Positions 18,060 to 24,903 of a stretch of 64,000 nucleotides of DNA are shown here, piece after piece; the stretch's first letter is position 1, and every line of letters starts with the position of its first letter. This DNA comes from 2-02-FULL-47-50 sp964479045 (lineage in GTDB: Bacteria > Pseudomonadota > Gammaproteobacteria > Eutrophobiales > Eutrophobiaceae): NCBI GenBank assembly GCA_964479045.1, contig CAYZJI010000011.1:21395-85394 (forward strand). Reading direction: 5' to 3'. The translations under genes and the position numbers were made by a program. Under the pieces are notes generated by a model. It worked only from the letters and a program-made list of their open reading frames with translations, had not been told where the DNA came from and made no database searches.

Positions 18060-18596
18060 TTAACGAGTTGATATGACATCCACAGCCACCTGCCCGTCTG
18101 TCCGGGTATACACATAATAACGGGATCCGTTGGCACAGGAGACGGTATGTTTATCCGTGGCTTGTGTCACCACCGAAGTGATGGCCTCACAAACATGGCC
18201 TGACACCTCAATAATGGAAAACAGACTGCGAGCAACTTCAGTGTTATGTTCTGTCACTGTGCCGGTCATTTGATAGATTTGCCCTGTGAACGGGATGGCG
18301 CCATACAGCTTGCCTATTCCTTTAAACACCAGTCCGGTGACATTATCCAGAACGTTGAGTAACCCGTTTGCAGTTTTACTGATACTGTACTGCCCTCCTT
18401 CTGCACACACGACCTCATAACCTTCATTACTGGTTTTCTCCAGTGCACGGATGCCGTCACAATTGATGCCCTGTACTGTCAGGGCAGTATTCAAATCATT
18501 GGCGATAGCGGTTTCATCTTCGGCGACCTGGGCAGGAGCAGTCGCCGACAACATCACCATGCTTACCAACATGATCAATGCCCGATAATCTTTCAT
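18060..18596 (-). CDS. Secreted protein with two CX17C PepSY-like repeats
   Basis: 178 residues from the chosen start (MKDYRALIML), with a signal peptide of about 22 residues. A longer frame starts at 18632 and makes an ATGA overlap with the upstream gene (stop 18629-18631); either start is possible. The mature protein contains two similar units, each with a cysteine pair spaced 18 residues apart: INCDGI...EVVCAEGGQYSI and HVCEAI...TVSCANGSRYYV. Both are followed by a G-x-h-x-V strand. This suggests an internal duplication with two disulfides. The units resemble PepSY folds, which is a guess. It forms an operon with the 18629 gene. Confidence 0.6.
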   Translation of the reverse strand: MKDYRALIMLVSMVMLSATAPAQVAEDETAIANDLNTALTVQGINCDGIRALEKTSNEGYEVVCAEGGQYSISKTANGLLNVLDNVTGLVFKGIGKLYGAIPFTGQIYQMTGTVTEHNTEVARSLFSIIEVSGHVCEAITSVVTQATDKHTVSCANGSRYYVYTRTDGQVAVDVISTR

Positions 18597-18628
18597 GGTG
18601 ATATTGTTGTATTGATGCATTATAAAAT

Positions 18629-19033
18629 TCATATTTTCTGGAACAAGGCGTACTTGTCCGGCTCAGCCAGATACGACCACAAGAGTAATCTGACGCCATA
18701 GAGATCTTTGGCAAGTTGCGGGTCTTTGTTCTGAATCAACACCATGATTTCCTGTACCATCAAATCATAACTTTCCCTGAGTTCTTCGATGGTGGGCGGA
18801 CGTTTGCCCTGATGATACTGGCCAAATGACTGGTTGAGACGTGTAATATTATTCTTGATGGAAAGCTTGGTGAAAACGCCCACGGCTTTTGTATTGTTAA
18901 AACGTTCCAGTAACTCATTAATGGCGGGATCCACTCCAGCAACATCGGCGACCGCATCCACAGGATACATCCCCCGGGCCAGCCCGGTTGCAATGATCAA
19001 GGTTATGAACGCAGTAAACAATAATTTCAACAT
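18629..19033 (-). CDS. Secreted helical hypothetical protein
   Basis: 134 residues with a signal peptide (about 1-19). The mature part is predicted mostly helical (NNTKAVGVFTKLSIKNNI, ESYDLMVQEIMVLIQNKD) and has no cysteine or known motif. It overlaps the next gene by ATGA if that gene starts at 18632. I do not recognise the family. It is probably periplasmic and works with, or is expressed with, the CX17C protein downstream. Confidence 0.6.
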   Translation of the reverse strand: MLKLLFTAFITLIIATGLARGMYPVDAVADVAGVDPAINELLERFNNTKAVGVFTKLSIKNNITRLNQSFGQYHQGKRPPTIEELRESYDLMVQEIMVLIQNKDPQLAKDLYGVRLLLWSYLAEPDKYALFQKI

Positions 19034-19206
19034 TGATTATGAAGGCATGTGTAGTGCTGTGATAATAACGTAAAGAGAGGGCGAATTCAGAAAAATGACA
19101 TTTGAAAAAAATTATCCATGTAGATGACTGTCCCGGGCGGCACTCAGGACATCAGGTGTGAGTGTCCATCCGCAATTATTTTGGGGGAACAGCACCCTGC
19201 CAAAAA

Positions 19207-19716
19207 TCAATTCATCAAATTCACAAAGGATTGATGTGGCCGCGGATTTACGATTGGAGTATTGCCGGGATGCGGACGTGGCCCCCCGTGATGGCCATAT
19301 CCCCCATGATGCGGATATGGATAATACACCGGATAGGATGGGTAATAGACCTGTTGCGGGCGGTAATACAGGCCTTGTTCGATCACGTTATAACGATTGG
19401 CATGTTTTTCATTGGCAATCCGTTTGGCCTCAAGTTCAAGCTCCCTCTGGGCCAGACGCTCCTCGGTGATTTGTCGCCGCCACTCTGTCATGGTTTCCAG
19501 CTGGTTGATGATGGAATAGTCTTCCGGATTGGCAATGGTCTCAGCATAAACCGGATATTCCAGTTCCTGTGCTTCAGTAATTGTCTGATCAGCCGGCGGC
19601 ACATCGCTGAAATGCACTACCCCTTCGGCGTCGGTCCATTGATAGACTGTAGCGGCCGTGGCCGGCACGACCGTCGCCAGTATCAGGATCATGGAAGAAA
19701 TAATTTTTGCGTTCAT
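19207..19716 (-). CDS. DUF4124-domain periplasmic protein with Tyr/Pro/His-rich tail
   Basis: 169 residues. A signal peptide (about 1-21) is followed directly by the DUF4124 core VYQWTDAEGVVHFSDVPPA. A charged helical middle (about 85-115, AQRELELEAKRIANEK) precedes a low-complexity tail rich in Tyr, Pro, His and Gly (about 120-160, YYPSYPVYYPYPHHGGYGHH). DUF4124 is a small beta domain common in proteobacterial envelope proteins of unknown function. The His-rich tail could bind metal, which is speculation. A long plus-strand frame over this region is an antisense shadow. Confidence 0.85.
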   Translation of the reverse strand: MNAKIISSMILILATVVPATAATVYQWTDAEGVVHFSDVPPADQTITEAQELEYPVYAETIANPEDYSIINQLETMTEWRRQITEERLAQRELELEAKRIANEKHANRYNVIEQGLYYRPQQVYYPSYPVYYPYPHHGGYGHHGGPRPHPGNTPIVNPRPHQSFVNLMN

Positions 19717-19767
19717 ACCGGCAGTATAGACAATTTACGGGTAAAAAATTCCGGCAAACCCGTAAAA

Positions 19768-20541
19768 TCAGGCCTTGGCAGGCGCTTCAGGGTAGCACTG
19801 GATGCTGTTACCACCGCTCTTCTTGGCTTTTTCCAGCGCCTCCTCCGCCAGACTGATGATTTTGTTGTTGTCGATGTCCTTGTCAACATAGGGTCTGCTG
19901 GCCACCACGCCGATGCTGATGGTGATGCTGATTTCCTCACGGGTGTCCCGGTGCAGGAGTTTTTTACCTTCAAGCAGACGCCGCAAACGCTTGGAGAAAT
20001 TGACGGTCTGCTCCATGTTGGTTTCCGGCAGCAGGCAAACAAACCGGTTATCCCCGTAGCGCGCATAGATATCGGTAATCCGCAGGTTGTCCTTCATGAG
20101 ATCAGACATGTCCTGCAGGATTTCATCGCCGGTTTCGTGGCCGAAGCGGCTGTTGATAGCCTTGAAGTTATCAATGTCCAGCATCAAACAACACAATTCC
20201 TTCCCGTAGCGCCGTGACCGCTCCAGCTCACGGGTAAACAACGTATTGAAATGACGGCGGTTGAAAGCGCGCGTTAACTCATCCGTCGTTGACATGACCT
20301 TGAGCTGCTCGCCGGTACTGTCGAGTTTACGTATCATGCTCTTCCTGATCACGTAAATGAAAAATAACGTGGTGAAGTACAGGATTACCGCGACAGCAGC
20401 GAGGATGCGTCGATCGACGAGTCCGAAGCCGGCCACGAGCAATCCTGTCACCATGCAAAAGGAAATAATCAGGGTATAAAAACCCGAGAGTTGTGCAAAA
20501 GAAACTTCTCCCAGTATCGGATTCAGTTTTTTACGGGGCAT
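19768..20541 (-). CDS. Membrane GGDEF protein with degenerate active site
   Basis: 257 residues. Two membrane helices (about 17-37 and 42-63) lead to a GGDEF domain (about 80-245). The substrate-side motif LMLDIDNFKAINSRFGHETGDEIL is intact, but the signature GG(D/E)EF reads GDNRF (163-167). The I-site RxxD is kept as RITD (154-157), exactly five residues before the signature. Loss of the catalytic motif with retention of the inhibitory site is what is seen in c-di-GMP receptors, so this is more likely a receptor than a cyclase. There is no EAL domain. The start MPRKKLNP has no strong Shine-Dalgarno. Confidence 0.88.
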   Translation of the reverse strand: MPRKKLNPILGEVSFAQLSGFYTLIISFCMVTGLLVAGFGLVDRRILAAVAVILYFTTLFFIYVIRKSMIRKLDSTGEQLKVMSTTDELTRAFNRRHFNTLFTRELERSRRYGKELCCLMLDIDNFKAINSRFGHETGDEILQDMSDLMKDNLRITDIYARYGDNRFVCLLPETNMEQTVNFSKRLRRLLEGKKLLHRDTREEISITISIGVVASRPYVDKDIDNNKIISLAEEALEKAKKSGGNSIQCYPEAPAKA

Positions 20542-20735
20542 GGCATGGGGCCTTAATCATTATAGTTATTCTATTAACCCGGCCGGGTGGCTGGTAATGC
20601 AAGCTATAGGTAGATAATAGCAAGGATTTAAACAAGGTCTATGAGCCAACGGCAAATTGATGACAGGTCTGGTATGTTTATCACATTATTAATCCCTGTT
20701 TCACAGGACCCTGGATTCCTCTAGACTGCTGATTT

Positions 20736-21158
20736 ATGAGTCAGACGAACATCAGGATTGTTTTCATAGCCGCCATTGTTGCCGTGCTATGGGGCGGCTA
20801 CGAAATTGCCAAAGCCACCTACACCGCGATGGCCTGGGAGAAGGTGGAAGGGACGATTGTTGACCTGGAACATCGCACATGGTCCTGTGGTAAAGGGGTA
20901 CGTCAATGTTTTGTCCCGATTATTGGCTACCATGTCAGCGAAGAGTATTACACCGTCCTTGCAGAGAAAAAATTTAACCGCGATGAACCCAAACATCTTG
21001 TCGGCAGCAAGGTCGATGTATATTACTCATCACACAATCCTGCCGATGCCACCCTTGGCGGTGAATACGGGCCAATGAACCACGGGATACTCATCTTTCT
21101 GATCGGCACAGTGGTGCTGATTATTTTCTGGTTTATGCGTGGACGCAGCCGCGATTAA
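20736..21158 (+). CDS. DUF3592-type membrane protein
   Basis: 140 residues with a helix at each end (about 8-27 and 115-135) and an extracytoplasmic middle. The core WEKVEGTIVDLEHRTW...IIGYHVSEEYYTV...VGSKVDVYYSSHNPADATL follows the DUF3592 pattern, a small beta-sandwich inserted between two membrane helices. Two cysteines (WSCGKGVRQC) could form a disulfide. The function of the family is unknown. Confidence 0.8.
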   Translation: MSQTNIRIVFIAAIVAVLWGGYEIAKATYTAMAWEKVEGTIVDLEHRTWSCGKGVRQCFVPIIGYHVSEEYYTVLAEKKFNRDEPKHLVGSKVDVYYSSHNPADATLGGEYGPMNHGILIFLIGTVVLIIFWFMRGRSRD

Positions 21159-21206
21159 CCCTGTTTTTACATGTACGTTTTTGTACTGATGTTCTAGAAT
21201 TATTAC

Positions 21207-21971
21207 ATGCACTACAGGTCCGATCTGATACTCAAACGCCGGTTCAAGCCGGTATGTATTGCGGCCTTGTTGTTTCTGACCAGCCCGCCTTCTTACGCCT
21301 ATGGCGGATATCATTATGGCTATCACCATGGTTATTATGGCGGCCATGTCTCTTATGGATATCATGGGCATGATGACACTGCCGGTTATGTGGTCCTGGG
21401 GATTCTGGGCGCACTATTGCTGGGTCATATTTTCAGCCAGGATGATGACTACCGTTATCCGCGCCGGACTTCAGAGCCCGTTGTTTATACCCCGCCCCCG
21501 GCTCCGGTTGTTGTTCCTGCCCGCCAGCGGGTACCACAGTATAATTATGCTGCAGATGAAGGCTGGAACAAGCTCATCAGCGGCGATGCCGGACATGCGC
21601 TCGATATTTTTGCCGTTCAGTCGCAGCAGAATCTGGAATCAGGAATACCCCGCATTGGGTTTGCACTGGCCGCCGCTGCAATAGGTGAACGGGAACGGGC
21701 TGTGCGCGCCATGCGTAAAGCCGTCACTACCGATCCGGAAGCCCTGAATCTGGTACAGAATGATGAGGAATTGATGACCACCATCGATTTTCTGAATGAT
21801 GTGTACAAGGAAGAATTGACCGTGAATCCAGCCAACAGCGATAACACCTTCATGGTGGCTGCGCTGTCCTATATCAGGGAAGATTATTCAACTGCGAATA
21901 ATTTGCTTTCAGACAACGATCAGAGTTTCAGTGCTATCAAGCTTAAAGAACTTCTTGCCAGACATTACTAA
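21207..21971 (+). CDS. Envelope protein with Gly/His/Tyr-rich N-terminus and TPR-like C-terminus
   Basis: 254 residues. A basic N-terminus and signal-like segment (about 15-31) lead to a Gly/His/Tyr-rich stretch (about 32-56, GYHYGYHHGYYGGH), then a hydrophobic glycine-rich helix (about 58-76), a Pro-rich linker and a helical domain (about 115-254). The helical part has two TPR-like units (WNKLISGDAGHALDIFAVQ; ALSYIREDYSTANNLL). It is probably an outer-envelope or periplasmic protein. The family name is uncertain. A weak hairpin (CGTGG/CCACG) follows the stop. Confidence 0.65.
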   Translation: MHYRSDLILKRRFKPVCIAALLFLTSPPSYAYGGYHYGYHHGYYGGHVSYGYHGHDDTAGYVVLGILGALLLGHIFSQDDDYRYPRRTSEPVVYTPPPAPVVVPARQRVPQYNYAADEGWNKLISGDAGHALDIFAVQSQQNLESGIPRIGFALAAAAIGERERAVRAMRKAVTTDPEALNLVQNDEELMTTIDFLNDVYKEELTVNPANSDNTFMVAALSYIREDYSTANNLLSDNDQSFSAIKLKELLARHY

Positions 21972-22084
21972 TCCATATCAGTCGTGGTGATAAATCCACG
22001 CATTATTTTGAAATCCCATTCTGCCCAGTCATAAGGCGCAATGCGTGTATAACCCAATGTATCTGTCACATGTTTCACCTGATC

Positions 22085-22119
22085 AAAAATCAGTGCCGAT
22101 TTTGAGTTATCGGCACTGA
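22085..22119 (-). terminator. Rho-independent terminator for the 22133 gene
   Basis: An 11-bp perfect stem, TCAGTGCCGAT / ATCGGCACTGA (22090-22100 with 22109-22119), has an 8-nt loop. On the minus strand it is followed by TTTTTGATC. It lies 14 bp beyond the stop of the minus-strand gene. Confidence 0.8.
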
Positions 22120-22132
22120 GCTGTCCTGTTAA

Positions 22133-22516
22133 TCAAAAATGTCCACTGATGGTACGAGGCGATGTAATCCACGGCTCATCCATCGGTGCCATTTCGTGTC
22201 TGGGTTTCAGACATAGCCCCATGGCTACAGTATAGGCCAACACCGGATTGTCGAGCTGGTTGTTCCAGACGAGTTCGATGGCCTGAAATATCCGATCTTT
22301 TTCACTCTCTGCAGCAGGGGCGCCTGCGACGAGGCCAATCAGATCTTCAAGCACAACACCACGCTGGAAATTACCTGCGGCTTGCATGGCATCTCTGGCG
22401 AACAATTCGCATGAATGCCCCAGATAGCTTCTGCTGGTGTAGTCAACACTCTCCGCTCGCGCGTCAGATGCGATTAACAAAAACCCTGCTAGCAATGTGG
22501 CTATGACTGTTTTCAT
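22133..22516 (-). CDS. Small periplasmic protein of unknown function
   Basis: 127 residues with a clear signal peptide (1-21, SDARA). The mature part has two cysteines (HSCELF and GLCLKP) that could pair across a helical domain. The size, signal peptide and Cys pattern recall Rap1a/Tai-like helical periplasmic proteins, but I cannot confirm the family and no secretion-system gene is near. The start is supported by GGAG eight bases upstream. A strong terminator follows the gene. Confidence 0.65.
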   Translation of the reverse strand: MKTVIATLLAGFLLIASDARAESVDYTSRSYLGHSCELFARDAMQAAGNFQRGVVLEDLIGLVAGAPAAESEKDRIFQAIELVWNNQLDNPVLAYTVAMGLCLKPRHEMAPMDEPWITSPRTISGHF

Positions 22517-22713
22517 GGCTGCTTCTCCTACTGCTGTTAACCTCCTATCGGTTTAAAAACTGCAATTAAAAATAAACTTCATGACATACGACCGCCACGG
22601 ATGGCGGGAGTGTCGAAATGTATGGAACAATTTTCGACCAGTACATTTTGTACAAGTACCCGATGTATGCTCCCGCACATCCTGTGCTTCGCGGCATAAG
22701 GCCATCCATGGCC

Positions 22714-22751
22714 AAAAAAAAGGCCGCGGGTGTAAACACCTGCGGCCTTTT
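22714..22751 (-). terminator. Strong intrinsic terminator
   Basis: A 15-bp stem with one G-U pair (AAAAGGCCGCGGGTG at 22718-22732, CACCTGCGGCCTTTT at 22737-22751) has a 4-nt loop. On the minus strand it runs into eight T residues (complement of 22714-22721). It also carries four T residues on the plus strand, so it may work weakly in both directions. Confidence 0.85.
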
Positions 22752-22889
22752 GGGTACTTTCCCCGGGATTGTGAATGATCAACCGATCATGGTTCTCCCG
22801 CTGACACACAGGTGTGCGCAACCGTCACCGCACAGATAGGTGCGGTGCCAGTTAAAGACCTGTTTTGTCATTCGATTCGTTTTCATGGG
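22714..22889 (-). ncRNA. Candidate structured small RNA, possibly with a 35-codon frame
   Basis: It is bounded by a sigma70-like promoter (22896-22924) and the terminator at 22714-22751, giving a transcript of about 175 nt. Inside are a perfect 8-bp hairpin, CACCGCAC-agatag-GTGCGGTG on the plus strand (22826-22847), and a smaller one near 22806-22816. A 35-codon frame (22779-22886, starting MKTNRMTKQVFNWH) begins only about three bases after the predicted start site without a Shine-Dalgarno. It would need leaderless translation or is not translated. Confidence 0.5.
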
Positions 22890-22895
22890 GCGGCG

Positions 22896-22924
22896 ATATT
22901 GTGCCTGTTTGCGTTCAATGTCAA
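22896..22924 (-). promoter_or_regulatory. Sigma70-like promoter for the candidate small RNA
   Basis: On the minus strand, a consensus TTGACA (-35, 22919-22924) is separated by exactly 17 nt from CAATAT (-10, 22896-22901). The predicted start is near 22889. Confidence 0.5.
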
Positions 22925-23004
22925 GACTGTGAGCATCTGAGGTGGGGGCAGAAAGGGCAAATACAAGGGCTGTCCTGCCCTGAACAACCCTGTTAATCCA
23001 GGGG

Positions 23005-23415
23005 TTAATGCAGTGATCCGGGTCTTTGAGTTCCGGCGCCAAAACGGGTTTCCGGCCCGGCCTGATGGTGCACCATGCGCCATTCACCATGTTCGATAAT
23101 GAATATATTGGTGGCTGTTAACTGTCCTTCCGGAAACACCTCATGGCATATTACATAAGCCATATCACCATGAATATGTGCAGTAGCATTTCTGCATTGA
23201 ATTGTGCTGCCGCCGGAGTTTTGCAGGATGTTCTCCCAACTTGCCAGAACGGCATCGCGACCCAATATCGCGGTACTGCCGGGATGGATCACCGAGAGCC
23301 CGTCAACTTCAGCCAGGACCTTCACCAGTGCAGAAAAATCACCCGCAGCAAAGGCCTTATAGAAGGCCTGATTGGCATTTAATAAATCATTCGTCTTCTT
23401 GCTGGTGCTTTCCAT
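23005..23415 (-). CDS. NTF2-like/SnoaL-fold protein
   Basis: 136 residues from the ATG at 23415, chosen because MESTSKKTNDLLNANQAFYKAFAAGD gives the standard family N-terminus; the longer upstream frame is extension. Typical elements are FYKAFAAGDFSALVKVL, SVIHPG, GRDAVLASWENIL, and the closing strands AYVICHEVF and WRMVHHQAGP. Such cone-shaped folds act as small-molecule binding proteins or isomerase-like enzymes; this subtype often lacks a known substrate. It overlaps the end of the Sel1 lipoprotein gene by 29 bp and is last in that minus-strand operon. Confidence 0.82.
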   Translation of the reverse strand: MESTSKKTNDLLNANQAFYKAFAAGDFSALVKVLAEVDGLSVIHPGSTAILGRDAVLASWENILQNSGGSTIQCRNATAHIHGDMAYVICHEVFPEGQLTATNIFIIEHGEWRMVHHQAGPETRFGAGTQRPGSLH

Positions 23416-24328
23416 ATTTTTGCCACAGCTCGCGTGCAAGTCCGCGGGCCTCCTGAAGTTCATAATGCTTGAGTCTGGATTCAATCTGATCGCGAAATAT
23501 CTGTGCCGCCTGCACACCGCTGGCAGCAGCAATGCCGTACCAGGCATAGGCCTGAATATCGTCCTGTTGTGTTCCAAGGCCGGCAAGGAAATAACTTCCG
23601 ACGATATACTGTTCCGTCACATGTCCGTTCATGGCAAGCTCCATGTACCACTTGAATGCATCCTGATGATCGCGCGGTGTGCCTGCACCCTGCTGATACA
23701 GATTAATGAGTGCACTTTGCGATTTTGAATATCCCTGATCAGCGGCCTTACGGTACCAGACGATGGCCTGATCATTGTCCTGTTTCACGCCGCGACCATT
23801 CTGGTACATGTTGCCCAGATCGTGCATGGCACTGCTCCAGCCTTTATTCGCCGCCTTGGTATACCATTTGACGGCTTCTTCGTAATTCTGCTTGATGCCG
23901 ATACCGTCGTGATACATGTAGCCGATATTGGCCTCGGCCTCGGCATGACCCTGTACAGCAGCAAGGCGTATCCATTTCATGGCCTCCCAGTAATCCTTCT
24001 GCACACCTTTACCTATGATATACATGTGGGAGATCCGGTTCTGTGCATCGGCAAGCCCCTGTTCAGCAGCTTTGAGATACCATTGCGCAGCCAGCTTGTA
24101 GTCCCGATCCACTCCGTATTCACGCTCATACATGAGACCCAGGTAATACTGCGATTGGGCATCACCGGACTCGGCGAGAGGTGAAAATTTTTCCAGTGCT
24201 GTCTGATAATCACCGGCAGTGTAGGCCTCCCGTGCCAGTTCGAGCTCGGACTTTTTGTCTTCGCTGCATCCGGCCAGACATATCAGCAACAACAGGATAC
24301 TGCAGAGCTGGCTACTTTTTATTGGCAT
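23387..24328 (-). CDS. Sel1-repeat lipoprotein
   Basis: 313 residues. The start at 24328 (MPIKSSQLCS) gives a short signal peptide with lipobox CLAGC, so it is a lipoprotein. Six Sel1-type repeats of about 36 residues follow (about 50-270), each with the A-x-Y-x-L-G-x-M-Y ... A-x-x-W-Y-x-x-A-A pattern. Clear examples are YLGLMYEREYGVDRDYKLAA and IGYMYHDGIGIKQNYEEAVK. Sel1 solenoids are protein-interaction scaffolds, often in envelope stress or signalling. The C-terminal helix is charged (about 285-313). Its start overlaps the 25-codon membrane gene upstream. Confidence 0.92.
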   Translation of the reverse strand: MPIKSSQLCSILLLLICLAGCSEDKKSELELAREAYTAGDYQTALEKFSPLAESGDAQSQYYLGLMYEREYGVDRDYKLAAQWYLKAAEQGLADAQNRISHMYIIGKGVQKDYWEAMKWIRLAAVQGHAEAEANIGYMYHDGIGIKQNYEEAVKWYTKAANKGWSSAMHDLGNMYQNGRGVKQDNDQAIVWYRKAADQGYSKSQSALINLYQQGAGTPRDHQDAFKWYMELAMNGHVTEQYIVGSYFLAGLGTQQDDIQAYAWYGIAAASGVQAAQIFRDQIESRLKHYELQEARGLARELWQKYGKHQQEDE

Positions 24329-24389
24329 AACCAATCAGCACTGCTGCAATGATTACCACCAGAAAGATGACCGCCGCTTCTATCCACAT
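24312..24389 (-). CDS. 25-residue single-helix membrane protein
   Basis: ATG 24387-24389 to TAG 24312-24314 encodes MWIEAAVIFLVVIIAAVLIG followed by YANKK. That is a single, very hydrophobic helix with a basic C-terminal end. It starts eight bases after the stop of the upstream gene and overlaps the Sel1 start by 17 bases in another frame, consistent with coupling. No strong Shine-Dalgarno is visible. Composition and position argue for a real small membrane protein of the kind that binds a larger membrane partner; the partner is unknown. Confidence 0.5.
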   Translation of the reverse strand: MWIEAAVIFLVVIIAAVLIGYANKK

Positions 24390-24397
24390 GATCGGGA

Positions 24398-24796
24398 TTA
24401 TTTTCTGCGAAGATGGACTTCACCTTCATTGCCCATGGTATTTATAAATGTACCTTCCAGTCTGTTCTGGTCTTCTGATAACTGCAGACGATTGGTGGAT
24501 TTGATCCGCCCAAATTGCAGATCGAAAATAACTCCGCCGTGCTTGTCAATGTATCCAATCAGTGGTGCTTCGACAATGACCTTGCCATCCTTGTAATCGG
24601 TAAAGAGCCCGGAGAGATGCTTGCCATCCTGTTCTATCTTGATAACAGCTTCAGTATCTTTACCATCTGCATCAAGACTGATCCAATCACCATCGATTGC
24701 CGGCCGGGCCCCGGGCTCAGCCTGCGCTGTATTGTGAGATAAACAAAAAAGCACAATCAGGCTTGCACAAAATTGTAGCAATCTAGTATTTTTCAT
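24398..24796 (-). CDS. Secreted small beta-rich protein of unknown function
   Basis: 132 residues from the ATG at 24796 (MKNTRLLQFC), giving a signal peptide ending in NTAQA; the frame also opens 30 bases earlier. The mature part reads GDWISLDADGKDTEAVIKIEQDGKHLSGLF and LEGTFINTMGNEGEVHLRRK (in pieces). This is a DUF2147/lipocalin-like beta pattern in which a ligand-barrel start (G-x-W) is followed by an SGxF strand. The family assignment is tentative. It is first in a minus-strand operon with the 25-residue membrane protein, the Sel1 lipoprotein and the NTF2-like protein. Confidence 0.65.
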   Translation of the reverse strand: MKNTRLLQFCASLIVLFCLSHNTAQAEPGARPAIDGDWISLDADGKDTEAVIKIEQDGKHLSGLFTDYKDGKVIVEAPLIGYIDKHGGVIFDLQFGRIKSTNRLQLSEDQNRLEGTFINTMGNEGEVHLRRK

Positions 24797-24903
24797 ATGT
24801 AATGTCGACTGTACATGGTTCCACATCTGAATTATTCAGTATCGATAGCTTTGACACAAGCCGATATACTTTATTTACCATATCCACAAATATAATAATT
24901 AAA

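Larger units (their letters stand above)
22517..23004. other. 488-bp region without a conventional gene, rich in hairpins
   Basis: No convincing protein-coding gene over 60 codons lies here. It contains the minus-strand candidate small RNA (22714-22889) with promoter and terminator. Several extra palindromes lie beside it: CCGCCA-cgga-TGGCGG (near 22591), GTACA-ttt-TGTAC (near 22640) and GGCCAT-cc-ATGGCC (22699-22712). Confidence 0.6.

Noticed and set aside
19162..20217. A 351-codon plus-strand frame
   Set aside because: It is antisense to the DUF4124 and GGDEF genes, both of which have recognised domains; its translation shows no family and biased composition.
22579..22839. Plus- and minus-strand frames over the hairpin region
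   Set aside because: They cross a strong terminator and palindromes with no family or start signal; the RNA interpretation is better.
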